A stretch of 64,000 nt of DNA from a bacterium (lineage in GTDB: Bacteria; Sysuimicrobiota; Sysuimicrobiia; Sysuimicrobiales; Segetimicrobiaceae). How positions within the stretch are numbered: the stretch's first letter is position 1; each line of letters starts with the position of its first letter. Made by a program: the position numbers and the translations under genes. The stretch lies in assembly GCA_035308905.1 (NCBI GenBank), contig DATGFS010000022.1, positions 62,001-126,000 of the forward strand, written 5' to 3'. The notes under the pieces were generated by a model. That model made no database searches. It worked only from the letters and a program-made list of their open reading frames with translations, and was not told the origin of the DNA. Below are positions 17,832 through 25,844 of this stretch, in pieces.

Positions 17832-19265
17832 ATGGGAACTCCCGCGGATCGCGCCCACGCGCAGCGCGCCAGCCCGAATGCCGTCTACGATCGCGCCCGC
17901 GCCGCCGGCGTTCGTCTCGTTCGCGTCGCCTATTGTGACAACGCCAACCTGATCCGCGCCAAGGCCGCGCCGCTCGACAGTCTCGGCGGCATCTTGAAAT
18001 ACGGCGTCGGGTTCTCGGTCGCGCAGCAGGCGCTGCCGATCCTCGGGGACACCCCGCTGCCGGCGAGCGGCCTGAGCCCCATCGGGGAAGTGTGGCTCGT
18101 CCCGGACCCGGACACCTTCACGGTCCTCCCCTACAACCAGGGCGCCGCGGTGATGCTCGGTGATTTTCAGACGGAGCCGGGCGGCCCCTGGGCGCACGAC
18201 CCGCGCGCGTGTCTGCGGCGCGCCGCCGAGGCCGCGGCGGCGGACGGCTTGGAAGTGCAGGCGGCCTTCGAGCCGGAATTCTACCTGCTTCGGCCCGCGG
18301 CGGGCGGGACGCCCGGCGGCGCCGGCTCTAGCTACATGGTGGCCGGCCGCGAGTCGGCCGGCGGCTACGAACCGATCGATCGCACCAACTTCGCCATGAC
18401 GATCGCACACGACGCCGCGCATGAAACGCTGCGCGACCTCGTGGACACGCTCAATACGATGGGGCTCGACGTCGCCCTGATCTATCCGGAGTCGGGGCCG
18501 GGGCAGTTCGAGGTCTCCATCCGCCACGCCCACGCGCTCGCCGCGGCGGACCGGCACATCCTGCTGCGCGAAGGGGTGCGGGGCGTCGCCACGCACCACG
18601 GCCTCGCGGCCTCGTTCGCGCCGGCGCCGTTCGCGGCGAGCGCCGGCAGCGGCTGCCACCTGCACATGAGCCTGTGGCGGGACGAACAAAATGTGATGTA
18701 CGACGAGCACGACCGGCTGCATCTCTCGCCGCTCGCCTATTCCTGGATCGCCGGCGTGCTCGCGCACCTGCCGGCCCTGTGCGCGCTGGTCGCCCCGAGC
18801 GTCAACTCCTATGCGCGCCTCAGGCCTTATTCGTGGGCCGGCGCGTTCGCGTGCTACGGCCCCGAGAACCGTGAGGCCGCGATTCGGGTGATCACGCCGC
18901 GGCGCGGACCGGCGCTGTGCAACATCGAACTGAAAACGTGCGACGGCAGCGCCAACCCCTACCTCGCGCTGGCCGGGGTGATCGCCGCGGGCCTCGACGG
19001 CGTCCGCCGGAAGCTCGCGCCCGGCGATCCGGTCGAGGTCGACCCGGCGTCGCTGCCCGAGCCGGAGCGGCGGAAGCGCGGCATCGTCCCGCTGCCGGCG
19101 ACGCTCGGAGAAGCCGCCGACGCGCTCGAGAACGACGGCACCATCCAGGAGATCCTCGGCGCGCCGCTCACGCGATCGTTCCTTGCGGTCCGCCGCGGCG
19201 AGTGGGACGCGCTCCGCGACCTGGAACCGGCCGCCGTCGCGCAGCGCCATCTGCTCGTCTACTGA
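17832..19265 (+). CDS. Glutamine synthetase-family (gamma-glutamyl) ligase
   Basis: A 477-residue member of the GlnA superfamily. It keeps the N-terminal beta-grasp (RLVRVAYCDNANLIRAKA), the metal-site Glu residues in FEPEF (Glu148), YPESGPGQFE (Glu220, Glu227), the nucleotide/substrate segment GSGCHLHMS (272-280) and the late ENREAAIRVI and GSANPYLA motifs. The lack of the classical adenylylation-loop sequence and the partner amidohydrolase next door suggest a specialised gamma-glutamyl-amide synthetase rather than the housekeeping enzyme. ATG 17832 is the only reasonable in-frame start but lacks a ribosome site; a GGAGGG-served ATG at 17800 is in another frame. Confidence 0.85.
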   Translation: MGTPADRAHAQRASPNAVYDRARAAGVRLVRVAYCDNANLIRAKAAPLDSLGGILKYGVGFSVAQQALPILGDTPLPASGLSPIGEVWLVPDPDTFTVLPYNQGAAVMLGDFQTEPGGPWAHDPRACLRRAAEAAAADGLEVQAAFEPEFYLLRPAAGGTPGGAGSSYMVAGRESAGGYEPIDRTNFAMTIAHDAAHETLRDLVDTLNTMGLDVALIYPESGPGQFEVSIRHAHALAAADRHILLREGVRGVATHHGLAASFAPAPFAASAGSGCHLHMSLWRDEQNVMYDEHDRLHLSPLAYSWIAGVLAHLPALCALVAPSVNSYARLRPYSWAGAFACYGPENREAAIRVITPRRGPALCNIELKTCDGSANPYLALAGVIAAGLDGVRRKLAPGDPVEVDPASLPEPERRKRGIVPLPATLGEAADALENDGTIQEILGAPLTRSFLAVRRGEWDALRDLEPAAVAQRHLLVY

Positions 19266-19289
19266 AGGCGCGTAGAGAACCCGCCGCCC

Positions 19290-20441
19290 GTGCCGCTCCG
19301 CGCCCTCCCGTTCGCCGGCATCCCGCTGTTCGACCATCACGCCCACTCGCTGCGGCGCGTGCAGCCCGCCACGCCGGAGGCGTTCCGCGCGCACTTCACG
19401 GAGAGCGACGCGCCGGAGATCGTCGCGGAGCACGCCGGCTGGAGCCTCTTCTACCGGCGGGCGCTCGCCGACCTCGGCCGATTCTTCGGCTGCGCGCCTC
19501 GCGAGGACGCCATCCTCGCCGCGCGGGCGCGGCGGCCGTTCGCGGACCTCACGCGGGAGATGTTTGCGGACGCGGGCATCGGCGCGATCCTGATCGATCC
19601 CGGATTCCGGGCGGCCGACCACTACGATCTCCCGGCGCTTCGCGGCCTGCTGCCGTGTCCCGCCGGCGAACTCCTGCGTCTCGAGGTCCTGGCGGAGCGC
19701 CTGATTCCGGCCGCGGACGGCTGGCCCGACCTCCGCGAGCGTTTCGCCGCCGAAGTCCGGGCCGCGTCGGGCCGCCTCGCGGGCCTCAAGACGATCATCG
19801 CCTACCGCACGGGGCTCGACCTCCGCGAATGGGACGCGGCCTCGCTCGCCGGCGCGTTCCGGGCGGCGCACGACGCGGCGGCGCGTGGCCACACACGCCT
19901 CGCCTCCAAACCGCTGCTCGACAGCCTGCTGTGGACGGCGCTCGAGATCGCCGCGGAACGCGGCATGCCGGTGCAGGTGCACACCGGCTTCGGCGACCGC
20001 GACCTCGACCTGCGGTTGGCGAATCCGCTGTGGCTGCGGCCGGTGTTCGAGCACCCGCCGTTTCGCGCGATCACCTTCGTGCTGCTGCACAGTTATCCGT
20101 ACGTGCGGGAAGCGGCGTGGCTCACCCACGTGTACCCCCACGTCGCGATGGACCTGTCGCTCACGGTGCCGTTCGCCGCGCACGCCGCGAGCGACGCAAT
20201 CGTCGAAGCGCTCGGACTGGCCCCGGCCTCCAAAGTGCTGCTGGCGACGGACGCCTTCTCGATCCCGGACCTGTTCTGGGTCGCGGGGCGGCACGCGCGC
20301 GAAGCGCTGGATGTGGCGCTTGCGACGATCGAAACGCGGGGGTTCACCGGCCCGGACGACCGCGACGCGATCGCGCGCCGCCTCTTGTGGGACAATGCCG
20401 TCGCGATCTACGGCGATCCGCGCGAGCCGCGCGGTCAATAG
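19290..20441 (+). CDS. Amidohydrolase, FluG N-domain type
   Basis: A 383-residue amidohydrolase-2 family protein, GTG start at 19290, 24 bases after the glutamine-synthetase-like gene. It has the metal motif FDHHAH (15-19), a mid-chain KTIIAYRTGLDL, the metal strand MPVQVHTGFGDRDLDLRLANP, the LLHSYPYVREAAWL stretch and an Asp loop VLLATDAFSIPDLFWV. This fits the amidohydrolase half of FluG-like proteins, which in fungi and plants is fused in front of a glutamine synthetase domain. Adjacent genes in that pairing usually act on gamma-glutamyl or related amide compounds. The exact substrate is unknown. Confidence 0.85.
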   Translation: MPLRALPFAGIPLFDHHAHSLRRVQPATPEAFRAHFTESDAPEIVAEHAGWSLFYRRALADLGRFFGCAPREDAILAARARRPFADLTREMFADAGIGAILIDPGFRAADHYDLPALRGLLPCPAGELLRLEVLAERLIPAADGWPDLRERFAAEVRAASGRLAGLKTIIAYRTGLDLREWDAASLAGAFRAAHDAAARGHTRLASKPLLDSLLWTALEIAAERGMPVQVHTGFGDRDLDLRLANPLWLRPVFEHPPFRAITFVLLHSYPYVREAAWLTHVYPHVAMDLSLTVPFAAHAASDAIVEALGLAPASKVLLATDAFSIPDLFWVAGRHAREALDVALATIETRGFTGPDDRDAIARRLLWDNAVAIYGDPREPRGQ

Positions 20442-20458
20442 TCCTGAGTTCCCGTGCC

Positions 20459-20477
20459 CGCCGGAGTTCGTCCGGCG
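20459..20477. terminator. Hairpin between convergent genes
   Basis: CGCCGGA, a 5-base loop and TCCGGCG form a perfect 7-bp stem in the 81-base space between the amidohydrolase (plus) and livF (minus). It is followed by AAAATC on the plus strand rather than a T-tract, so this is a weak terminator call. Confidence 0.35.
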
Positions 20478-20522
20478 AAAATCGAATCCTGCCGCAACTT
20501 TCAATTTCATCGCCGCCGGCGG

Positions 20523-21257
20523 CTACCGGCCCAGGTACGCCCGCTTGATCTCCGGGTCCTGCAGGAGGTCCGCGGCCGAGCCCGACCGCGTGATCCGGCC
20601 GGTCTCGAGCACGTAGCCGCGCGAGGCGAGCTCGAGCGCCTGGTGGACGTTCTGCTCGACCAGCAGCACCGTCACACCCTCCGCGTTGATCTGGCGCACG
20701 ATGCGGAACACTTCCTTGACGAGGATCGGCGCGAGGCCGAGGGACGGCTCGTCCAGCATGAGGAGGCGGGGGCGGCCCATCAGGCCGCGGCCGATCGCCA
20801 GCATCTGCTGCTCACCGCCGGAGAGGGTCCCGGCCAGCTGCGCGCGGCGCTCCGCGAGCCGCGGGAAGAGCGAGAGCACCCACTCCTGCGTCTCGTGCCT
20901 GCGCGCGCGGCTCTCCGGCAGGTACGCGCCGAGCTCGAGGTTCTCCAGCACCGTCATGCGCGGCCACAGCCGGCGGCCCTCCGGGATCTGGATAATCCCC
21001 GCCTCGACGATCGCCGGGGCGCGCAGCCGCTGGATCGGCCGGCCGCCGAGCCGGACTTCCCCGGTCAGCGGCCGCATCAGTCCCGAGATCACGCGCATCG
21101 TCGTGGTCTTGCCGGCCCCGTTCGCCCCGAGCAGCGTCACGATCTCGCCCTCGCGCACGGCGAACGAGACATCCCACAGCGCGCGGACTTCGCCGTAGGC
21201 CGCGGCGACGCCCGCGACCTCGAGGAGCGGAGCTCCGTTGGATGCCGGCTCAGTCAT
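20523..21257 (-). CDS. livF: Branched-chain amino acid-type ABC transporter ATPase LivF
   Basis: A 244-residue ATPase. ATG 21257 is chosen; it overlaps the end of livG by 8 bases. Motifs: Walker A GANGAGKT (44-51), Q-loop IQIPEGRRLWPRMTV, signature LSGGEQQML, Walker B RLLMLDEPSLGL and the switch His replaced by the usual Gln-loop VEQNVHQAL of LivF. Together with LivG it powers the LivHM channel. It is the last gene of the minus-strand Liv operon (livJ, livH, livM, livG, livF). Confidence 0.93.
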   Translation of the reverse strand: MTEPASNGAPLLEVAGVAAAYGEVRALWDVSFAVREGEIVTLLGANGAGKTTTMRVISGLMRPLTGEVRLGGRPIQRLRAPAIVEAGIIQIPEGRRLWPRMTVLENLELGAYLPESRARRHETQEWVLSLFPRLAERRAQLAGTLSGGEQQMLAIGRGLMGRPRLLMLDEPSLGLAPILVKEVFRIVRQINAEGVTVLLVEQNVHQALELASRGYVLETGRITRSGSAADLLQDPEIKRAYLGR

Positions 21258-22047
21258 GCGGCGTCTCCTCCGCGCCGTCCGACCGCCTCCCGGCGGACTC
21301 GCCGGCCACCATATCATCCGAGGCGGTACCGAGGTAGGCTTCGATCACTTCGCGGTTTGCGGTGACCTCCGCCGGCGTGCCGTCGGCGATCAGCCGGCCG
21401 TAGTTGAGCACCAGCACCCGGTGGGAGAGGTTCATCACCGCGTGCATGACGTGCTCGATCATCACGATGGTGATCCCCCGCGCGCAGATCTCGCGCACGA
21501 GCGTCAGCGCCTGCGCGACCTCGGAGGGCGTCAGCCCCGCCAGGACCTCGTCGAGCAGCAGCACGGACGGCCGCGTCGCGAGCGCCCGGGCGATCTCGAG
21601 GCGCTTGCGCTGCGCCAGCGTCAGCGCGGACGCCGGCTGCCCGGCGCGCGCCGCGAGCCCCGTGAAGTCGAGGACGGCCATCGCCTCGCGCCGCGCGCCG
21701 CCGGCGGCGACCCGTGCGCCGCCGCCGAAGCCGGCCCCGACCATGACGTTCTCCAGCACCGAGAGGTCGGGAAACGGCCGGACGATCTGGTGGGTCACGC
21801 AGAGGCCGAGACGGCAGACGGCGTGCGGCGACCAGCCGGTGATATCGTGCCCCAGCGCCACGACCCGTCCGGCGGTCGGCGCGAGGTGTCCGCTGATCAC
21901 GCTGAAGATCGTGGTCTTCCCGGCGCCGTTCGGACCGATCAGGCCCGTGATCTTCCCCGGCTCGACCGCCACCGTCACGTTCTCGACGGCGACGAGCCCG
22001 CCGAACCGCTTCGTGACGTGCTCTAGCACGAGGGGGCTCGATGTCAT
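21250..22047 (-). CDS. livG: Branched-chain amino acid-type ABC transporter ATPase LivG
   Basis: A 265-residue ATPase starting at ATG 22047. It has Walker A GPNGAGKT (38-45), the LivG-type THQIVRPFPDLSVLENV Q-loop region, the signature variant LTLAQRKRLEIARAL typical of LivG, Walker B VLLLDEVLAGL and MIEHVMHAVM with the switch His. It lies 32 bases downstream of livM and overlaps livF. A 21-residue acidic, disordered tail is present at the C-terminus (after YLGTASDD). Confidence 0.93.
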   Translation of the reverse strand: MTSSPLVLEHVTKRFGGLVAVENVTVAVEPGKITGLIGPNGAGKTTIFSVISGHLAPTAGRVVALGHDITGWSPHAVCRLGLCVTHQIVRPFPDLSVLENVMVGAGFGGGARVAAGGARREAMAVLDFTGLAARAGQPASALTLAQRKRLEIARALATRPSVLLLDEVLAGLTPSEVAQALTLVREICARGITIVMIEHVMHAVMNLSHRVLVLNYGRLIADGTPAEVTANREVIEAYLGTASDDMVAGESAGRRSDGAEETPHD

Positions 22048-22079
22048 GGTCGCCGCGGGGAAATCCGCCGCCGGCGGGC

Positions 22080-23087
22080 TCACGAGGCGCCTCCGGGCGT
22101 CGACGGCGGCGCCACCGTGCCCGGGGCGGCCGGCGTGACCGCGATCGGCGCCGGGACGCGGCGGCGCCCGGCGATCCGCGCCGCGAGTCCGGCGAGGCCC
22201 CGCGGCTCGAACAGCAGAATGACGATCAGCAGCACGCCGTACACGAGCAGGTGGAACGTCGGGTACGACGTCTGCAGGTAGTCCTGCACGGCAAAGAACA
22301 CGGCGGCGCCGAGGATGGGACCCCAGATCGTACCGATCCCCCCGATCAGCGCGATCAAGACCAGACTGATGCTCTCCGTGAAGCTGAAGACGTTGTCGGG
22401 ATGTAGATACTGGAAGTACATCGCGAAGAGTCCCCCGCAGACGCCCACGAGAAAGGCGCTGATCACGTGCGCCACGTTCTTGAACAGCGCCGTGCGCACG
22501 CCGAGCGTCTCCGCCGCGTCCGGGTCCATCCGCAACGCCGCGAGCCCCAGACCGAACCGGGAGCCGCGGACCCACACGGCCGTCACGTAGGCGACGGCCG
22601 CCACCACGAGGGCCGCCAGGTAGAACCAGCCCTTGGACGGCACCACGGTGGGAAGGTTGAGGCCGGAGGCGCCGCCGGTGATGTTGTCGAGATTGAGCAT
22701 GAGAATGCGCATCGCTTCCCCGACACCGATCGTGGCGATCGAGAAGTACGGCCCGATGAGGCGCAGCGTCGGCACGCCGACGACGAGCGAGAACGCCGCG
22801 GCGCAGAGGCCGGCGAGCGGAAACGTCAGCACCGGCGCCCAGCCGTGCAGCCACAGGAGCGCCGTCGTGTACGCCCCGAGCCCGAAGAACGCGGCGTACC
22901 CGAAGGAGACGTAGCCCGCGAACCCGCCGAGGATGTTCCAGGCCAATCCCTGCGCGACGTACAGGAACGTGAAGAATCCCAGGTTGAGCACGGTGATGTT
23001 GTGGGGAGCGAAGAGCGGCACGAGGGCGAGCACGACGCCGAGGGCCGGCGCGGCCGCGGACGCCGGGCTAAGGCGGACGGCGGTCAC
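22080..23087 (-). CDS. livM: Branched-chain amino acid-type ABC transporter permease LivM
   Basis: A 335-residue membrane protein. The GTG at 23087 follows the livH stop by one base, which decides the start over a longer, Ser/Arg-rich upstream frame. About nine hydrophobic segments are present, with LivM landmarks GLAWNILGGFAGYVSFGYAAFFGLGAY (shortened here) and LVLIALIGGIGTIWGPILGA. The Pro/Ala-rich C-terminal 30 residues are probably disordered. It forms the channel with LivH. Confidence 0.92.
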   Translation of the reverse strand: MTAVRLSPASAAAPALGVVLALVPLFAPHNITVLNLGFFTFLYVAQGLAWNILGGFAGYVSFGYAAFFGLGAYTTALLWLHGWAPVLTFPLAGLCAAAFSLVVGVPTLRLIGPYFSIATIGVGEAMRILMLNLDNITGGASGLNLPTVVPSKGWFYLAALVVAAVAYVTAVWVRGSRFGLGLAALRMDPDAAETLGVRTALFKNVAHVISAFLVGVCGGLFAMYFQYLHPDNVFSFTESISLVLIALIGGIGTIWGPILGAAVFFAVQDYLQTSYPTFHLLVYGVLLIVILLFEPRGLAGLAARIAGRRRVPAPIAVTPAAPGTVAPPSTPGGAS

Positions 23088-23088
23088 G

Positions 23089-23970
23089 TCACGACCGGCG
23101 CCCGAACATGGACGCGACGCCGCCCGGCATGACGATGAGGGCAATGACGAGGAGCGCGTACGCCACGACGTTTTGCAGACTGGCACGCATGAACAGCACC
23201 GCGAACGACTCGGCAAACGCGAGGATCGCCGCCCCGATCGTCACCCCGGCGAGGTTCTCGAGCCCGCCGAGCACGATAATGGTAAAGCTCTTCAACTGAA
23301 ACGAGGCGCCGAAATCCGGGGTGAAGCTGAACTGCAGGGTCATCAGACCTCCCGCGAAGCCCGCGAACGCCGTGCCGATGCCGAACGCCAGCGCGCTGAT
23401 CCGCTCCGTGTCGATCCCGGCGAGCAGCGCGGCCTGCGGGTCCTGCACCGTCGCGCGAAGCGCCTTGCCCACGTACGTGTGGTTCAGCACGACGTGGAGG
23501 ATCGCCATCACGGCGAGCGCAACCGCGAAGACGACGAGGCGCGTGACGGCGATCCGGTAGTCGAAAAACGCCAGCGCCTTGTACGTGTAGCGGGTGATAA
23601 TCGACTGATCTTCGCTGCCCCAGACTGCGAGCGCCACGTTCTGCAGCACGAGCCACAGCCCGAACAGCATCAAGAGCGACGCGATCGGCAGCGCCTGCCG
23701 CACGCGCCGGACCAAACTCACGTAAACAATCCACCCGACGACGAAGAAGATCGGCATGTTGAGGAACGCACCGGCGATCGGATCGAGATGCCACGCCTGC
23801 GAGTAGACCAGCGTCATGAACGCCCCGAGCATGAGGAAGCCGGCGTTGCTCAGGTTGATGACCTTCATGACGCCGTAAATGATGGCGAGGCCGTACGACA
23901 TCACCGCGTACAGCCCCGCCGTCAGTATCGACGTGATGCAGATCGAGATCAGGTTTTGAGCGGTGAACAC
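23089..23970 (-). CDS. livH: Branched-chain amino acid-type ABC transporter permease LivH
   Basis: A 293-residue membrane protein starting at ATG 23970. It has the LivH features GLYAVMSYGLAIIYGVMKV, LSNAGFLMLGAFM and the EAA-like loop ALRATVQDPQAALLAGID, followed by FTIIVLGGLENLAGVTIGA. About eight hydrophobic segments are present. It starts 41 bases after the binding-protein gene and is followed directly by livM. Confidence 0.92.
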   Translation of the reverse strand: MFTAQNLISICITSILTAGLYAVMSYGLAIIYGVMKVINLSNAGFLMLGAFMTLVYSQAWHLDPIAGAFLNMPIFFVVGWIVYVSLVRRVRQALPIASLLMLFGLWLVLQNVALAVWGSEDQSIITRYTYKALAFFDYRIAVTRLVVFAVALAVMAILHVVLNHTYVGKALRATVQDPQAALLAGIDTERISALAFGIGTAFAGFAGGLMTLQFSFTPDFGASFQLKSFTIIVLGGLENLAGVTIGAAILAFAESFAVLFMRASLQNVVAYALLVIALIVMPGGVASMFGRRS

Positions 23971-24011
23971 CTCCGGCTAGACCGCCCGACGCCCCGGGCC
24001 ACTCACCCGCC

Positions 24012-25247
24012 CTATGGCCTCGGCATCGGCAGCGTCACCGCCCGTGTCTCCGGCAGGTGGGCCGGCCACACGATCCGGACCGTGTTGCCGGGCGTCGTCT
24101 GCACTATGACGTACGGCGCCTTGATCTGGCCGTCCGACCCGAACTTGATCTCCCCGCCGGGCAGCATCGAACGCAGCGTGAGGTGCGCCAGCGCGTCGCG
24201 GACCTTGGGGCCGTCGAGCGCCCCGGCGTTGCTGATGCCGGCGAGCAACGCGCGCGCCGTTTCGAAGGAGAGCGCCTGGAACCAGTCGGGGACGGCCTTG
24301 TACTCTCTCGTGTACCGCTCGGCGAACAGCTGCGACGCGGGATCCTTGAGCGCCGGAGTCCACCACAGGCCCGCGATGAGGTAGTCCGCACCCGGCCCGA
24401 GGGCCTGGCGGCCTTTCTGGTCGGGGCCGCGGGCGCCGTACGAGACGAACTGATGATAGAGTCCGGCCTGCAGATACTGCCGGTGCATCGTGATGAAGTC
24501 CGGCAGGTGCGCGTCCGAGAGGAACGCGACCGCGTTCGAGGCCTTCACCTGCTGCAGCAGCGGCGAGAAGTCGCTGCCGTTCAATTGGAACGACTGATTC
24601 AGCACGATGCGGAACAGATCGGGGTGCTGTACGGCTGCGTCGGTCACCGCGTCGACGTAGTCCTTGCCGTGGTCGGTGTTCTCCCAGACGACGGCGATCG
24701 TGAGCGGCTTCGGCAGATGGCCCGCGGCGATCTGGGTGGTCAGGAACTCCATCGTGATCTTGCCGAGGTTGTAGATCGTCGCGAGGGTGCCGAAAATGTA
24801 CTTGTACCCGCGCTTGAAAATCCCGGACGCCGCGCCGCCGCCTTCGACGTAGGGAATCTTGTACTGGTCCGGCACGACTTCCTGAGCCTCGACGAGCGAC
24901 GTGTCGTACCCGCCGAGGAGGAAGCCGACGTGCTGATCCGTGACGAGCTTCTCGACCAGGCTGCGCGACCTGGTACCGTCGCTGCCGTCGTCGAGGATGA
25001 TGAGGGTGACGTGATACTTCTGCCCGCCGACCTGGAGCCCGCCGGCCTTGTTCACGTCGTCGATGGCCATCGTGTAGCCCTGCTTGAAGTACCCGCCCGA
25101 CGAGCCGAACGCCCCGGTCAGCGGCAGCACGGTGCCGATCTTGATCTCCGGCATCGCCGCCGGCCGCCCAGGCGTGACAAGGGCAACAAGCAGCACGGGG
25201 ACGACGAGCGCACCGACCGCGGCACGCGCCAATCCTCGGATCCGCAT
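24012..25247 (-). CDS. livJ: Liv-type periplasmic/extracellular substrate-binding protein
   Basis: A 411-residue type I periplasmic binding protein. ATG 25247 is preceded by GGAGGAATCAGAG, which decides the start. A signal peptide (MRIRGLARAAVGALVVPVLL) precedes the mature IKIGTVLPLTGAFGSSGGYF, then AIDDVNKAGGLQVGG and an Arg/Asp-rich ligand pocket region (DDGSDGTRSRSLVEKLV). The family binds branched amino acids, amides, urea or other small polar compounds; many relatives are annotated only as amino-acid-binding. It is the first gene of the Liv operon. Confidence 0.92.
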   Translation of the reverse strand: MRIRGLARAAVGALVVPVLLVALVTPGRPAAMPEIKIGTVLPLTGAFGSSGGYFKQGYTMAIDDVNKAGGLQVGGQKYHVTLIILDDGSDGTRSRSLVEKLVTDQHVGFLLGGYDTSLVEAQEVVPDQYKIPYVEGGGAASGIFKRGYKYIFGTLATIYNLGKITMEFLTTQIAAGHLPKPLTIAVVWENTDHGKDYVDAVTDAAVQHPDLFRIVLNQSFQLNGSDFSPLLQQVKASNAVAFLSDAHLPDFITMHRQYLQAGLYHQFVSYGARGPDQKGRQALGPGADYLIAGLWWTPALKDPASQLFAERYTREYKAVPDWFQALSFETARALLAGISNAGALDGPKVRDALAHLTLRSMLPGGEIKFGSDGQIKAPYVIVQTTPGNTVRIVWPAHLPETRAVTLPMPRP

Positions 25248-25361
25248 CTCTGATTCCTCCAATGCCCGCGGGGCCATGTATCGCTTGCCCGCGCGCCGAG
25301 CAGTTGCGTATCCTTCGTTCGGCGGAGGGAACCTCCTGCCGCGCCCGCACGTCTACGGGAC

Positions 25362-25844
25362 GTGAGCGGCACGCCCGCGGTGCGGGCCCGGGAACATAAG
25401 GGAATTGCCGCGACGTGGAGGACCGCTTCCGAGCGGCGACGAAGCCGAGCGGTCGTGGGTGTTGCGGTCCTCCGCAGCGTGCTCGCCGGCGTCTTGTGCG
25501 CGGGCATCCTCGGTCTCGCAGCGGTCGCAGCCGGGCGGGGATTCTGGAAGCCGCCGGCGCGGGCCGCCGAACCGCAGCGCATCGACGTCACCCTCGGCAC
25601 GAACGTGATCGATCCCGCCGTCATGCTGCTGCTTCCTGGCTCCGTGCGGTTCGTCGTCCGAAACGCGTCGGGCGCGCCCCGTGTCTTCCGCGTCACGGGC
25701 CCCGGCGTCTCCGCCGCGACCGGCCCGCTCGAAGACGGGACCACCGGCGCCCTCGACGTCACATTCACGCGGCCGGGGACGTACGCCGCGAGCGACGGCC
25801 GCGGTCAAGCGGCGGAGGAGTCCATACGAGTGCGACTGCCATGA
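25362..25844 (+). CDS. Membrane-anchored cupredoxin-like domain protein without copper ligands
   Basis: A 160-residue protein read from GTG 25362 (start uncertain). A positively charged N-terminus and one hydrophobic helix (about 31-57) are followed by a beta domain: RIDVTLGTNVIDPAVMLLLPGS cut here, then VRFVVRNASGAPRVFRVTG, and a last strand ending VRLP. The order of strands and the ThPG-like FTRPGTYAA element resemble cupredoxins, but the Cys and two His ligands are absent. The final TGA overlaps the ATG of glgA. A structural or binding role at the cell surface is possible; I do not assign a function. Confidence 0.55.
   Translation: MSGTPAVRAREHKGIAATWRTASERRRSRAVVGVAVLRSVLAGVLCAGILGLAAVAAGRGFWKPPARAAEPQRIDVTLGTNVIDPAVMLLLPGSVRFVVRNASGAPRVFRVTGPGVSAATGPLEDGTTGALDVTFTRPGTYAASDGRGQAAEESIRVRLP

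Noticed and set aside
17745-20510. 921-codon minus-strand frame over the GS-like and amidohydrolase genes
   Set aside because: Antisense shadow; no domains, no ribosome site, extreme Arg content.
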